From Gammaproteobacteria bacterium (GTDB lineage: Bacteria > Pseudomonadota > Gammaproteobacteria > Ga0077554 > Ga007554): 46,878 nucleotides of DNA. This document shows positions 16,386 to 25,353 of the stretch, one piece after another. The stretch spans positions 1-46,878 of the forward strand of contig JACPOZ010000053.1 of NCBI GenBank assembly GCA_016191235.1. The letters run 5' to 3'. The notes under the pieces were generated by a model. The model saw only the letters and a program-made list of their open reading frames with translations, ran no database searches and was not told the origin of the DNA. Within the stretch, counting starts at the first letter, position 1; each line of letters starts with the position of its first letter. The position numbers and the translations under genes are program-made.

Positions 16386-17212
16386 ATCCGCATTTGCCCT
16401 GGGAGGCGGAAGTCGTCGAGCGTATCCAGGAGTCGCCCACGATTTTTACTTTGCGCCTGCGCCTTGTTGACGAAGAGGCACGCAAGGCATATCGCTTTGC
16501 GCCGGGCCAATTCAATATGGTGTATCTGTACGGGGCAGGCGAAGTGCCGATTTCTATTGCGTCCGATCCGCAGGATACAAACCTGCTCGGGCACACTATC
16601 CGTGCCGTGGGGCGGGTGACGGAGGGGCTTTCCCGCCTCGCTACGGGTGAGCGGCTGGGTCTGCGCGGGCCATATGGGCGCGGTTGGCCACTGGCGGAGG
16701 CAGAGGGGAAGGACATTGTGGTCGTCACGGGTGGGTTGGGCTGCGCGCCAGTGGTGGGTGTGATCAATTACATCATCATGCGCCGTGAGCGGTTTGGCAG
16801 GCTCACTGTTATTCAAGGAGTGAAGCATGCCGAGGAGCTGATCTGGCGTGAACGTTACGCCTATTGGAATACACTGCCCGATACCCAGGTGCTGCTCGCC
16901 GCCGATCATGGCGGTCCGCTTTGGCCGTGGCATGTCGGTTTGGTGACGGAGGTATTTGATCAAATGGAGATTGCACCGGAGCGCACCGTGGCGATGATGT
17001 GCGGGCCGGAAGGCATGATGCGCGCGGCGGTGCGTAACCTGACGGAGCGCGGCCTTGCCGAGGACAGCATCTACCTGAGCATGGAGCGCAACATGCAATG
17101 CGCCATCGGCCAATGCGGGCATTGTCAGTTTGGTGCGAGTTTTATCTGCCGGCAGGGGCCGGTGTTTGCCTATTTCCGGATTAAAGAACTGCTGGGTGTA
17201 AGAGGCTTTTGA
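16382..17212 (+). CDS. hydG: Group 3b hydrogenase gamma subunit, FAD/NAD(P)-binding reductase
   Basis: The product has 276 residues from ATG 16382, overlapping the previous stop, with GGAGGGG upstream. It belongs to the ferredoxin-NADP+ reductase fold. The flavin site is PISIASDP (about 58-65) after FAPGQFNMVY, the nucleotide site is VVVTGGLGCAPV, and MMCGPEGMM marks the NAD(P) domain. A C-terminal [2Fe-2S] motif CAIGQCGHCQFG with a later Cys completes it. This subunit exchanges electrons with NADP(H), making the enzyme a soluble bidirectional H2:NADP+ oxidoreductase. It is followed after one base by the small-subunit gene. Confidence 0.93.
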   Translation: MNPHLPWEAEVVERIQESPTIFTLRLRLVDEEARKAYRFAPGQFNMVYLYGAGEVPISIASDPQDTNLLGHTIRAVGRVTEGLSRLATGERLGLRGPYGRGWPLAEAEGKDIVVVTGGLGCAPVVGVINYIIMRRERFGRLTVIQGVKHAEELIWRERYAYWNTLPDTQVLLAADHGGPLWPWHVGLVTEVFDQMEIAPERTVAMMCGPEGMMRAAVRNLTERGLAEDSIYLSMERNMQCAIGQCGHCQFGASFICRQGPVFAYFRIKELLGVRGF

Positions 17213-17213
17213 G

Positions 17214-18008
17214 ATGAGCGGGAAACCCAAGGTTGCAGTTCATAAATTCAGCTCCTGCGATGGCTGTCAGCTCGCGTTTTTGAATCTTGGCGAGGACCTG
17301 CTGTGCGTGGCGGAGCTGGTCGACTTCGTGCATTTTGCCGAGGCGGGGCCGGTAGAGCCGCACGCCAAAGTGGATATCGCCTTCGTGGAAGGCAGTATCT
17401 CTACGCCTGACGAGGTAACTCACATCCAGCAGGTGCGTGCGAATAGCCGTTTTGTGGTGACTTTGGGAGCCTGTGCGACTGCGGGCGGCGTGCAGGCCTT
17501 ACGTAATCTGGCGGACGGTGGCAAATGGATCGCCGCAGTGTACGCCCAGCCTCAATACATCCAGAGTCTGGCCACGGTGACGCCCATCGCCAGCCACGTC
17601 AAGGTCGATCTGGAGCTGTGGGGTTGTCCGGTCAGTAGCCGTCAGGTGCTGGGCGCGTTGCGGGCATTGCTCTTCGGTGTGGTGCCGGCAGAGGAGCAGG
17701 ATAAAGTGTGCATGGAATGCAAGCGTAATCAGATGGTGTGCGTGATGGTCGCCAAGGGCATCCCCTGTATGGGGCCGGTAACGCGCACCGGTTGCGGCGC
17801 GCTGTGTCCGGCCTTTGGGCGGGATTGCTATGCCTGCTACGGCCCTGCCGAGAACCCCAACACGGCGGGCCTTGCGCGACGTCTGGAGGGGCTGGGACTG
17901 GCGCCGGACGATATCGCCCGGCGCTTCCTGTTTATCAATAATGCCGCACCCGCTTTCAATGAAGCAGGGTTGCGCGCCAAGGGAGAGGCGCATGGCACAG
18001 AGTCCTGA
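17214..18008 (+). CDS. hydD: Group 3b hydrogenase small subunit (delta)
   Basis: The product has 264 residues. The N-terminal FSSCDGCQLAFLN binds the proximal cluster, joined by GACATAGGV and WGCPVSS. Further Cys-rich segments (CMECKRNQMVC, GIPCMGPVTRTGCGALCPAFGRDCYACYGP) supply ligands for the other Fe-S clusters. There is no Tat signal or membrane anchor, consistent with a cytoplasmic enzyme. The last 17 bases overlap the start of the large-subunit gene. Confidence 0.93.
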   Translation: MSGKPKVAVHKFSSCDGCQLAFLNLGEDLLCVAELVDFVHFAEAGPVEPHAKVDIAFVEGSISTPDEVTHIQQVRANSRFVVTLGACATAGGVQALRNLADGGKWIAAVYAQPQYIQSLATVTPIASHVKVDLELWGCPVSSRQVLGALRALLFGVVPAEEQDKVCMECKRNQMVCVMVAKGIPCMGPVTRTGCGALCPAFGRDCYACYGPAENPNTAGLARRLEGLGLAPDDIARRFLFINNAAPAFNEAGLRAKGEAHGTES

Positions 18009-19320
18009 AATTAAGAACCGTGAAATCAACATCCATGTGCCGGTGCTGGCGCGTGTAGAAGGGGAGGGCGCGCTCGACATCGCCATCCGCGACGGCCGCA
18101 TCGCCGACCTGAAGCTGCGCATCTACGAACCGCCGCGTCTGTTCGAGAAGTTTCTGGAAGGGCGCGATTACAATGAAGTGCCGGACATGGTGGCGCGCAT
18201 TTGCGGCATCTGCCCGGTGGCCTACCAGATGAGTGCGGTGCATGCGCTGGAGGGTATTTTCGGCGCCCCGTCTTTCGATATACAGCCCAGCCCTTGGGTA
18301 CGCGGCATGCGCCGGGTGTTGTATTGCGGCGAGTGGATGGAAAGCCACAGCCTGCATATTCACCTGTTGGCCGCGCCGGATTTTCTGGGCTATGACAACG
18401 CCATCGCCATGGCGCGCGATTATCCAGATGAGGTGCGCCGTGGCCTGCGCCTGCAAGGGTTGGGTAATGCCATTATCCGGCTGTTTGGCGGGCGTTCGGT
18501 GCATCCCGTGGGCGTGCGCGTCGGCGGATTTTACCGCGCGCCGGATCAACAAGACGTGCGTGCGTTATTGGAAAAACTGCGTGCCGCCTTGCCCGATGCC
18601 GAGGCGCTGGTCGCCTGGACGGCCTCACTCGATTTACCGCAAGACACCCAACCGTGTATCAATGTCGCGCTGCGACATGCCGATGAATACCCCATGAACG
18701 AAGGCCACATCGTCTCAAGCGCCGGTCTGGAGATTCCAGTCGCCGAATACGAGCATCACTTCCGCGAATTTCAAGTGCCGCATTCCACCGCGTTGCACAG
18801 CTTGTTGCATGATCAACCTTATCTGGTGGGACCGCTGGCGCGCCTCAACCTCAACCTGGACAGGCTGCCGGAGCAGGTGACTCGCGCCTTGCAGGCGACG
18901 GGCATATCCTTCCCCAGCAGCAACATGTTCCACAGCATTGTGGCGCGCGCCGTCGAGGTTTATTGTGCCCTGAGCGAGGCGGTGCGCTTGCTGGAAGTCT
19001 ATGAATATCCATTCTCGCCTTATGTTTCCGTAGTGCCGCGCGCGGGTGTTGGGTTCGGCTGCACCGAGGCGCCGCGCGGCATCCTCTGGCACCGCTATGA
19101 AACCGACGAGCAGGGTCTGATCACAAGCGCGCGCATCGTGCCGCCCACCAGTCAGAACCAGGCGCGTATCGAAGAGGACCTGCGCCAGTCGCTGGATGCT
19201 TTCGGGCTTGCCAACAGCGATGAAGACCTGCGTCGGCGCGCCGAGACGGTGATCAGAAACTACGACCCCTGCATTTCATGCGCCACGCATTTTCTAAAGC
19301 TCACCGTAAACCGCCCATGA
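17992..19320 (+). CDS. hydA: Group 3b hydrogenase large (catalytic, alpha) subunit
   Basis: The product has 442 residues from ATG 17992. The nickel ligands are visible: C71 and C74 in ARICGICPVAYQ, and C427 and C430 in the C-terminal DPCISCATH. RVEGEG near the N-terminus is conserved. Nine residues (FLKLTVNRP) follow H433, the position after which hydrogenase proteases cut, so C-terminal processing by the next gene's product is likely. Group 3b enzymes are cytoplasmic, bidirectional and often oxygen-tolerant, oxidising H2 or evolving it from NADPH; some reduce sulfur. The open frame extends upstream into hydD, but ATG 17992 matches the family start. The TGA overlaps the protease ATG. Confidence 0.95.
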   Translation: MAQSPEIKNREINIHVPVLARVEGEGALDIAIRDGRIADLKLRIYEPPRLFEKFLEGRDYNEVPDMVARICGICPVAYQMSAVHALEGIFGAPSFDIQPSPWVRGMRRVLYCGEWMESHSLHIHLLAAPDFLGYDNAIAMARDYPDEVRRGLRLQGLGNAIIRLFGGRSVHPVGVRVGGFYRAPDQQDVRALLEKLRAALPDAEALVAWTASLDLPQDTQPCINVALRHADEYPMNEGHIVSSAGLEIPVAEYEHHFREFQVPHSTALHSLLHDQPYLVGPLARLNLNLDRLPEQVTRALQATGISFPSSNMFHSIVARAVEVYCALSEAVRLLEVYEYPFSPYVSVVPRAGVGFGCTEAPRGILWHRYETDEQGLITSARIVPPTSQNQARIEEDLRQSLDAFGLANSDEDLRRRAETVIRNYDPCISCATHFLKLTVNRP

Positions 19321-19823
19321 CACCGATCCGCATCATCGGCATCGGTTCGCCCTTCGGTGACGATCGGCTGGGTTGGGAGGCGGTCGAGGCCATCCGTAGA
19401 TCGGGGTTGCTGGAGTATTTTCCGCAAGGTCTGGTGAGCGTGCAAAGCTGTGATCGGCCAGCCAGCGGATTGCTCATGCTCATGGAGGGTGCTGCCCACG
19501 TCATTCTCATTGACGCCATGCGCAGCGGCGCCGTGCCCGGTAAAATCCTCCGCTTGCAGGATGAAGAGATCGAGATGGAGTCGGCGTTGCTCTCCAGTCA
19601 TGGTTTTGGTGTGGCCGAAAGCCTGGCGCTGGGTGGAGCGCTGGGGATGTTGCCAGCGAGACTGGTGCTCTATGGTGTGGAAGTGCGCGACCTTGACCAG
19701 TGCGACACGTTAACGCCCGAAACCACCGGGGCGTTGCCTATGCTGGTGGAGAGAATCAAAGAAGAACTTTTTCCAACTTCAATGGCGGTCTGCGTCGGCA
19801 AGCCGGGAATGTATGCATCCTAA
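19317..19823 (+). CDS. Hydrogenase maturation endopeptidase (HyaD/HybD family)
   Basis: The product has 168 residues, starting at ATG 19317 with an ATGA overlap to the large-subunit stop. The N-terminal IIGIGSPFGDDRLGWEAV corresponds to the GxGNxxxxDDG motif, VILIDAMRSG to the second metal-ligand loop, and SSHGFGV to the histidine loop; these bind the nickel of the immature large subunit. It is expected to trim the residues after H433 of HydA once nickel is in place. Gly-Ser-Pro replaces the usual Gly-Asn at the first loop, a common variation in group 3 proteases. Confidence 0.9.
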   Translation: MTPIRIIGIGSPFGDDRLGWEAVEAIRRSGLLEYFPQGLVSVQSCDRPASGLLMLMEGAAHVILIDAMRSGAVPGKILRLQDEEIEMESALLSSHGFGVAESLALGGALGMLPARLVLYGVEVRDLDQCDTLTPETTGALPMLVERIKEELFPTSMAVCVGKPGMYAS

Positions 19824-19877
19824 GCTAGGGTTTACCCTGAAAGACCAGGAGAGTTATCAGGAGTACCATAACTAAAA

Positions 19878-19899
19878 CGCTAAAAGGCTATTTTTAGCG
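19878..19899 (+). terminator. AT-rich stem-loop between the hydrogenase operon and the ABC transporter gene
   Basis: CGCTAAAA (19878-19885) and TTTTAGCG (19892-19899) form a perfect 8-bp stem with a 6-base loop. It lies 54 bases after the protease stop and 22 bases before the next ATG. The stem is weak and no T-run follows, so it may be a weak terminator or attenuator rather than a strong stop. Confidence 0.35.
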
Positions 19900-19921
19900 C
19901 ACAGGCTCACAAGGAAGCGTG

Positions 19922-21628
19922 ATGGACTTACCTCGCATATTTGAAAAACGACGCTCGGTGTGGCTAACCAAGCTGGTGCTCAACGGTTTGGCGCAGGCAG
20001 GCGTGGCGATAACTACCGCCTTGCTGATCAAGTTCATTTTTGACCACATCATCACCGCCACCGAACCTTTCTCCGCAGTAGCCCTGGCATGGCCCGCCAT
20101 CGGTCTTGCACTGCTCGCCCTGTTTATCGCCGGACTGCGCATGGTGGAATACACGGATGCCGAGCGCATGGGTCAGGATTATGTGGATCAGGTGCGCATG
20201 CAGCTATTCGACAGCCTCAGAAACTCGGCAGTGCGTACCACACAAAAACGCAGTCGAGGCGGAGTGATGTTGCGCTTCATCGGTGACTTGACGGTATTCA
20301 GGCGCTGGGTAAGCTTGGGCATGGCGCGCCTCATCGTGGGGGGAGTGAGCATCGCGGGCGCGACCTTCGCTCTATCATTTGTAAATGGAATACTGGCGCT
20401 CGCGGCAGGTGTAATGCTGCTGGCAGGTGGCGTGGTCGTGCTCGCCCAAGGCAAGCACATGCAGGATGCGGTGCGTGAAGCGCGCCGTCGGCGTGCGCGG
20501 CTTGCCGCAAATATCAGTGAGAAAATTTCCGCGCTCGCTGTCGTCCAGGTGTTCGGCAGATCGGAAAAAGAGCGCAAGCGTGTGGCGAATCAAAGTCGAC
20601 ACCTCAAAGAAGCCATGGTGGATCAGGCCCGCGTCACTGGCCGGTTGCGAGGCATTACTGAGGCCACCGCCGCCCTCACGGCCGGCACCGTGCTGGTTTT
20701 GGGTGCGATGGAAGTTATCACCGGCCAGATCACGCCCGGTACAGTAGTGGCCGCGATGAGCATCGTGGGGTTGTTGACCCCACCGTTGCGCGACTTGGGC
20801 CGGGTATACGAATATTGGCAGGGCACAATCGTAGCGCGCCAAAAGTTGCTTGAGTTCATCAATACACCCGCACCATTCCAGGAGCTCCCCGGCACGCAGG
20901 ACTTGCTGCCGGGTCCCGGCCGGCTTGAATTCAGGGAGTTGGGTCTGGAAGGGCTGCATGCCTTTTCCGCCGTGGTGGAGCCGGGCCAGACGATCGCCAT
21001 CGTGGGGCCAAACGGTGCCGGCAAGTCCACGCTGCTGCTGGCGGCGACACGCCTGATCCAGCCGGAGAGCGGCGCCATCCTGTTGGATGGGCAAGATCTT
21101 GCGGCCTATAGCCTGGCGTCGGTGCATCGCACCATCAGCATGGCGAGCCCTGACCTGCCGTTGATGCGCGGCACGATCGAAGACAATTTGCGCTATCGTT
21201 GGCAGCAGGCGCCAGACGAAGAAATTGCCAAAGTCAGCGCGTTTTGTGCGCTTGATGAACTCATCAAGAGCCTGCCCAACGGCATGAAAACCCGTATCAA
21301 CGATGCCGGCGTCAACCTCTCCCTCGGTCAGCGGCAACGCATCGCACTCGCGCGGGCGCTGCTCGGCGAGCCGGCCGTGTTATTGCTGGACGAGGCGGAC
21401 GCCAACCTCGACCCGCAGGCCGGCGCGGTGCTGCGGCGCATTCTCGAAGAATACCGCGGCACCATTTTGCTTGTGACACATCGTCTCGAATATGCCGCCA
21501 AAGCGAATGTCATCTGGCATCTGCAAGATGGGCGGCTCATTGACAGTGGTCCAGCACGGAAACTGCTGAATCGTGATAGTCCAACCTCGCGGCTGTTCCA
21601 CGACGCGCGCTCCAGAAAAGCCAGTTGA
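19922..21628 (+). CDS. ABC exporter half-transporter (membrane domain fused to ATPase)
   Basis: The product has 568 residues. Start ATG 19922 has AAGGA six bases upstream. Hydrophobic segments near 20-45, 52-72, 138-175 and 250-290 form an ABC exporter membrane domain. The ATPase domain has Walker A GPNGAGKST (362-370), signature NLSLGQRQRIALARAL, Walker B VLLLDEADANLD, and the H-loop VTHR. Such half-transporters dimerise and export lipids, peptides or drugs. The signature LSLGQ replaces the standard LSGGQ. The hydrolase start is within 20 bases of the stop, and a porin follows, so the three probably form one unit. Substrate unknown. Confidence 0.85.
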   Translation: MDLPRIFEKRRSVWLTKLVLNGLAQAGVAITTALLIKFIFDHIITATEPFSAVALAWPAIGLALLALFIAGLRMVEYTDAERMGQDYVDQVRMQLFDSLRNSAVRTTQKRSRGGVMLRFIGDLTVFRRWVSLGMARLIVGGVSIAGATFALSFVNGILALAAGVMLLAGGVVVLAQGKHMQDAVREARRRRARLAANISEKISALAVVQVFGRSEKERKRVANQSRHLKEAMVDQARVTGRLRGITEATAALTAGTVLVLGAMEVITGQITPGTVVAAMSIVGLLTPPLRDLGRVYEYWQGTIVARQKLLEFINTPAPFQELPGTQDLLPGPGRLEFRELGLEGLHAFSAVVEPGQTIAIVGPNGAGKSTLLLAATRLIQPESGAILLDGQDLAAYSLASVHRTISMASPDLPLMRGTIEDNLRYRWQQAPDEEIAKVSAFCALDELIKSLPNGMKTRINDAGVNLSLGQRQRIALARALLGEPAVLLLDEADANLDPQAGAVLRRILEEYRGTILLVTHRLEYAAKANVIWHLQDGRLIDSGPARKLLNRDSPTSRLFHDARSRKAS

Positions 21629-21645
21629 TTGGCACAGACACACTC

Positions 21646-22494
21646 ATGCTCCGCAACAATACCGCCGCCGCGTTTACTGAAATTGCGGCAACACCACCCC
21701 CGAAACCCGACATCCAGCTCCGCACCCTGCGCGACGACCCATCCCAGCGCTACTATCTGTATCTACCGCAGATCACCGCAGGGGCGCGGGTGTTCGTCAC
21801 TGTTCACGGTATTTCTCGCAATGCCGAGGAGCACGCACGGCTGTTCGCGCCCTTTGCCGAACGCTATGGCGTGGTGTTGATCGCCCCGGTATTTCCCGCC
21901 AACCGCTTCGCTAAATACCAGCAACTCGGGAAAGCAGGCCACGGAAAACGCGCCGATCAGATGCTGCACCAGATACTCGCCGAAGTACAAACACTCACCG
22001 GCGCCGCCATCGACAGGCTCTACCTTTTTGGATTCTCCGGCGGAGGACAATTCGTGCATCGCTACGCCATGGCCTACCCTGAGCGCGTGGCAAGATTCAT
22101 GGTCGGCGCGGCGGGATGGTATACCTTTCCCGACGCCACACTCAAATATCCACGCGGTATAAAGCAGCGACGTGATTTGCCGGATGTGCGTCTCGAACCA
22201 GAACGCTTTCTGAAGGTGCCGGGCGGCGTGGTGGTGGGTGAGCGCGACATCAAGGCAGGCAGCGCGCTCAACAAGGCGCCGCGCCTGGCAAAACAACAAG
22301 GGCGCAACCGGCTGGCACGCGCCCAGCGCTGGGCCGAGGCCATGACCGCCGCCGCACATGAGCTAGGGCTGGACACCCGCTATGTTGTGCACATTCTTCC
22401 GCGCTGCGGCCATTCTTTCCGGCGCAGTATGCGCCGTGGCATGGGGAAGTATGTATTCGAATATCTGTTCGGCGCACTTGATGGTGAACATTAG
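21646..22494 (+). CDS. Alpha/beta hydrolase (PHB depolymerase/feruloyl esterase-like)
   Basis: The product has 282 residues from ATG 21646; an alternative TTG at 21625 overlaps the transporter stop. The central motif GFSGGGQFVHRYAMAYPERV contains the nucleophile serine of a GxSxG elbow. VFVTVHGISRNAEEHARLFAPFAERYG forms the oxyanion region, and RCGHSF near the C-terminus supplies the histidine. The fold resembles LpqC/PHB-depolymerase-like esterases. No signal peptide is seen, so it is probably cytoplasmic. Its position between an exporter and an outer-membrane porin suggests action on a substrate shared by those proteins; that substrate is not identifiable. Confidence 0.7.
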   Translation: MLRNNTAAAFTEIAATPPPKPDIQLRTLRDDPSQRYYLYLPQITAGARVFVTVHGISRNAEEHARLFAPFAERYGVVLIAPVFPANRFAKYQQLGKAGHGKRADQMLHQILAEVQTLTGAAIDRLYLFGFSGGGQFVHRYAMAYPERVARFMVGAAGWYTFPDATLKYPRGIKQRRDLPDVRLEPERFLKVPGGVVVGERDIKAGSALNKAPRLAKQQGRNRLARAQRWAEAMTAAAHELGLDTRYVVHILPRCGHSFRRSMRRGMGKYVFEYLFGALDGEH

Positions 22495-23695
22495 AACATA
22501 CCTGCTACCGCTTGTTCTCTGCGTCACGGCATATACAGGATGTGCAGGAGCGGCAGCATCATCAACCGATAAAGATGCCGCCGCGCAAAGTGTGGAAGCC
22601 GAGCAACACAAACCGTTTACCTTCCGCGTTACCGGCCGCCTCAGGGCGGATGGCGCGATATTTGACAACGTGCGGGAATGCGCGGGCGCAGGATGCGCAG
22701 CAGTGGCAGATCAAACGCCACTGGAGAATCGCGGTGAATTATCAAGTGCGCGGCTGGGGATAAGCGGCACCGCCGGGCAGCATTGGCGCTACGCCACCAG
22801 TTATGAATTCACCGGCGATGAACCCGGCTTCAGGGCAACTACGCTGAGCTATACCGGCCTGCACGACACAACGATCAAACTGGGCTTGCAAAGGGAGTCC
22901 TTCGGGATGGAGCAAGCCACCAGCACGCGTCTTATCCCCTTTATGGAGCGCGCCCTGCCGGAAGCCCTTGCGCCCGGCTATAACCTGGGCGCCGTGATGC
23001 AGACCGGGGGTAAGCGCTGGAGCGCTAGCGGCGGGCTGTTTTGGGAGGATGAGGGACTCACAATCAACCGCGTTCACTCGATGGCACGCGGTGTGACTGG
23101 GCGCTTTACCGTCGCACCTCCTGTCTCACTGGATACCTTGCACCTCGGACTCTCCGCCACCTACCGCGAACCGGATGCGCGGCAGACAACCCGTTTCCTG
23201 TCCGAACCCGAAGCCGCTCTCGCCGAGGTGGAGTTCGTCGATACACATACTATCGTCCATGTCGACCGCTACAATGGAACGAATTTCGAGGGTGCCGTGG
23301 CGCACGGCCCGCTTTCCCTGCAAGGCGAAGCGACAAAAACCAGGGTCATGCGCAAAAGCGGCCATGAGGCGCTCGATTTCGAAGGAGGCTATGTTTATGC
23401 CAGTTGGCTGATGACCGGGGAGTCGCGCCCTTACAATGCCAAAATCGGCAGCTTCGAGCGTATCAAACCCAAGCGCAAGATAGGCGCCTGGGAGCTGGCA
23501 CTACGCTATTCCACGCTGGATCTGAATGACGGCCCAATCAGGGGCGGAAAACAAAGTAATATTACCGCAGGACTCAATTGGCATATTACTTCTCAGTGGC
23601 GATTCATGGTGAACTATATCTGGGTCACCGCCCACACCATAAACCGAGACGAGCGGCCGAAAATGCTGTTGGGCCGCGTGCAATATGAATTTTAA
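22481..23695 (+). CDS. Phosphate-selective porin O/P (OprP/OprO)-family outer-membrane protein
   Basis: The product has 404 residues. ATG 22481 overlaps the hydrolase stop by 14 bases and gives a proper signal peptide (MVNIRTYLLPLVLCVTAYTG, cut near AGA). The mature part has the OprP-family pattern: an acidic turn after FRVTGRLRADGAIF, ENRGELSSARLGISGTAG, and IKLGLQRESFGMEQATSTRLIPFMERALPEALAPGYNLGA, the most conserved segment of the family. It ends ...VQYEF with the terminal Phe of outer-membrane barrels. Pseudomonas relatives conduct phosphate or polyphosphate. A longer frame upstream lies within the hydrolase gene and is not used. Confidence 0.85.
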   Translation: MVNIRTYLLPLVLCVTAYTGCAGAAASSTDKDAAAQSVEAEQHKPFTFRVTGRLRADGAIFDNVRECAGAGCAAVADQTPLENRGELSSARLGISGTAGQHWRYATSYEFTGDEPGFRATTLSYTGLHDTTIKLGLQRESFGMEQATSTRLIPFMERALPEALAPGYNLGAVMQTGGKRWSASGGLFWEDEGLTINRVHSMARGVTGRFTVAPPVSLDTLHLGLSATYREPDARQTTRFLSEPEAALAEVEFVDTHTIVHVDRYNGTNFEGAVAHGPLSLQGEATKTRVMRKSGHEALDFEGGYVYASWLMTGESRPYNAKIGSFERIKPKRKIGAWELALRYSTLDLNDGPIRGGKQSNITAGLNWHITSQWRFMVNYIWVTAHTINRDERPKMLLGRVQYEF

Positions 23696-24170
23696 CCACA
23701 TGAAAATGTTCGCTATCACGCACCCTTGATAAACATATGGCATCGTAAAAATGACCATTAGATTAAAAATGTTCGCCATGTTAACCATGATCGCCACGCT
23801 GACGCTGGTGACGCTGGCGGCATTGTATATGGGCATTAAGCGGGAAGAGCGTCTGATCACGCTCAATGCGCTATCCCACGCTGTGCTGGAAAACGGCCTT
23901 CTCCTTTCCAGCGAAATGTACCGTTACTTCATGGAAACTTACGATTACATGGCCATTCCGTATGACCCATCCGCCTCTGAGAGTGGCGAAGGAAGAAGCC
24001 CTATCCATCTCAAAAGCATTGCAAGAAAGACCAGGCTGATTATGGATCGCCTGGAGAACAATATTCGCCAAGAAATCGCCAACCGGGAAGGGGAAGACAA
24101 GGAAAAACAAAAACAGGAATTGCAATTGTTGCAAGAAATCCGTGCTGCCTATAACGATAGTGTTAATTAT

Positions 24171-25353
24171 GGAACCTCTGAACAATCCTCGTTTTTCACG
24201 CCAATTCGTTGATCGAATCGGTTAGTGGTCATAAAAAACGTATTTTGAACGGTAAATTTTTTGGTTTTTCTTCCCTTGACCTCTGATTTCGGAGGCCAAG
24301 GGTGAATTTTAGGCGCACCGCGCCTATGCCAGGCGCAACAAAGTCCTGCGGGCCATGAACAGATTGGCCAAGGCGCAAGTGACAAACAGCCGATGGGCAT
24401 TTTTGTCCAACCCGCGATACCGCGTCTTGGCAAAGCCGAAGATCCGCTTGATGACGAGGAACGGATGCTCGACCTTGGCGCGCACCTTCGACTTGGTGCG
24501 GTTGACCGCTTTTTGTTCCTCACTCAGAGGTCGATTGCGATGGCCTTTCTGGTTCGTATAGTCCTTGGCCTGTGATGCACAGCGGCGTATCACCTCGCGT
24601 TGACCGGTATAGGCCGAGTCGCCCCACACCCGCGTCTCATCACCATGCAGCAGCTCCCCCAGCACTTGGCTGTCATGGACGTTGGCCGGTGTGGCCACCA
24701 CGGTGTGGATGAGCTTGGTCTTGCTGTCGGCGCCGATGTGCGCCTTCATGCCAAAGTGCCACTGGTTGCCTTTCCGGGTCGAGTCCATCTCGGGATCGCG
24801 CTCCTTGCTCTGGTTCTTGGTCGAGCTCGGCGCGGCGATGATCGTCGCGTCCACCATCGTCCCGGTGCTGATCTTCAAGCCGCGCGCTTGCAGGTACTCA
24901 CCGACCTTGGCAAACAACCGCGTACCCAGATTGTGCGCCTCCAGCAGATGCCGGAACTTGCACACCGTGGTCTCATCCGGCACCGGCTCACGCCCCAGAT
25001 CGACGCCTACGAAACCCCGCATTGCCCGCGAGTCGTACAGCGCTTCTTCCACCGCCGGATCGGACAGGTTGAACCACTGCTGTACGAAGTAGATCCGCAG
25101 CATGCGCTCCAACCCTATCGGGGGACGGCCTGCACCCTCGGCCTTGGGATATACTGGCTCAATCAACGCGCACAGTTCGGCCCAGGGCACTACCTTGTCC
25201 ATTTCGGCAAGAAATACCTCGCGGCGCGTCGTCTTGCGATACCGTTCAAAGGATGTTTCGGCGAAGGTTTGTTGGCGCATCTGTTGCTCTCCGTGCGTGA
25301 TCAAGTAATGATGTGCGTATTATCGCAAAAATTGGGAATAAATCAGAGATTCC
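24171..25353 (-). mobile_element. Complete IS5-family insertion sequence (1183 bp)
   Basis: The ends are visible as imperfect inverted repeats: GGAACCTCTGA at the left (24171) and, read on the other strand, GGAATCTCTGA at the right (25353). The flanks carry a 4-bp duplication TTAT (24167-24170 and 25354-25357), the length expected for IS5. The element holds one transposase gene on the minus strand. It appears intact and recent, because removing it restores the host kinase frame perfectly. Confidence 0.92.
24324..25280 (-). CDS. IS5-family transposase
   Basis: The product has 318 residues. ATG 25280 follows a GGAGAG site and gives the family start MRQQTFAETSFERYRKTTRREVF; an ATG eight codons earlier is less likely. 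The DDE catalytic residues lie in GTMVDATIIAAPSSTKN (first D), VWGDSAYTGQRE (second D) and the region containing RTKSKVRAKVEHPFLVIKRIFGF (E), the Y-(2)-R-(3)-E-(6)-K signature. It is complete, so the element could be active. Confidence 0.95.
   Translation of the reverse strand: MRQQTFAETSFERYRKTTRREVFLAEMDKVVPWAELCALIEPVYPKAEGAGRPPIGLERMLRIYFVQQWFNLSDPAVEEALYDSRAMRGFVGVDLGREPVPDETTVCKFRHLLEAHNLGTRLFAKVGEYLQARGLKISTGTMVDATIIAAPSSTKNQSKERDPEMDSTRKGNQWHFGMKAHIGADSKTKLIHTVVATPANVHDSQVLGELLHGDETRVWGDSAYTGQREVIRRCASQAKDYTNQKGHRNRPLSEEQKAVNRTKSKVRAKVEHPFLVIKRIFGFAKTRYRGLDKNAHRLFVTCALANLFMARRTLLRLA

Noticed and set aside
16232-17230. Minus-strand open frame (332 codons) opposite the hydrogenase gamma subunit
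   Set aside because: The plus strand encodes a complete FAD/NAD(P)-binding subunit; the reverse frame has no domain pattern.
20375-21337. Minus-strand open frame (320 codons) opposite the ABC transporter
   Set aside because: Shadow of the ABC transporter gene, which has intact Walker and signature motifs.
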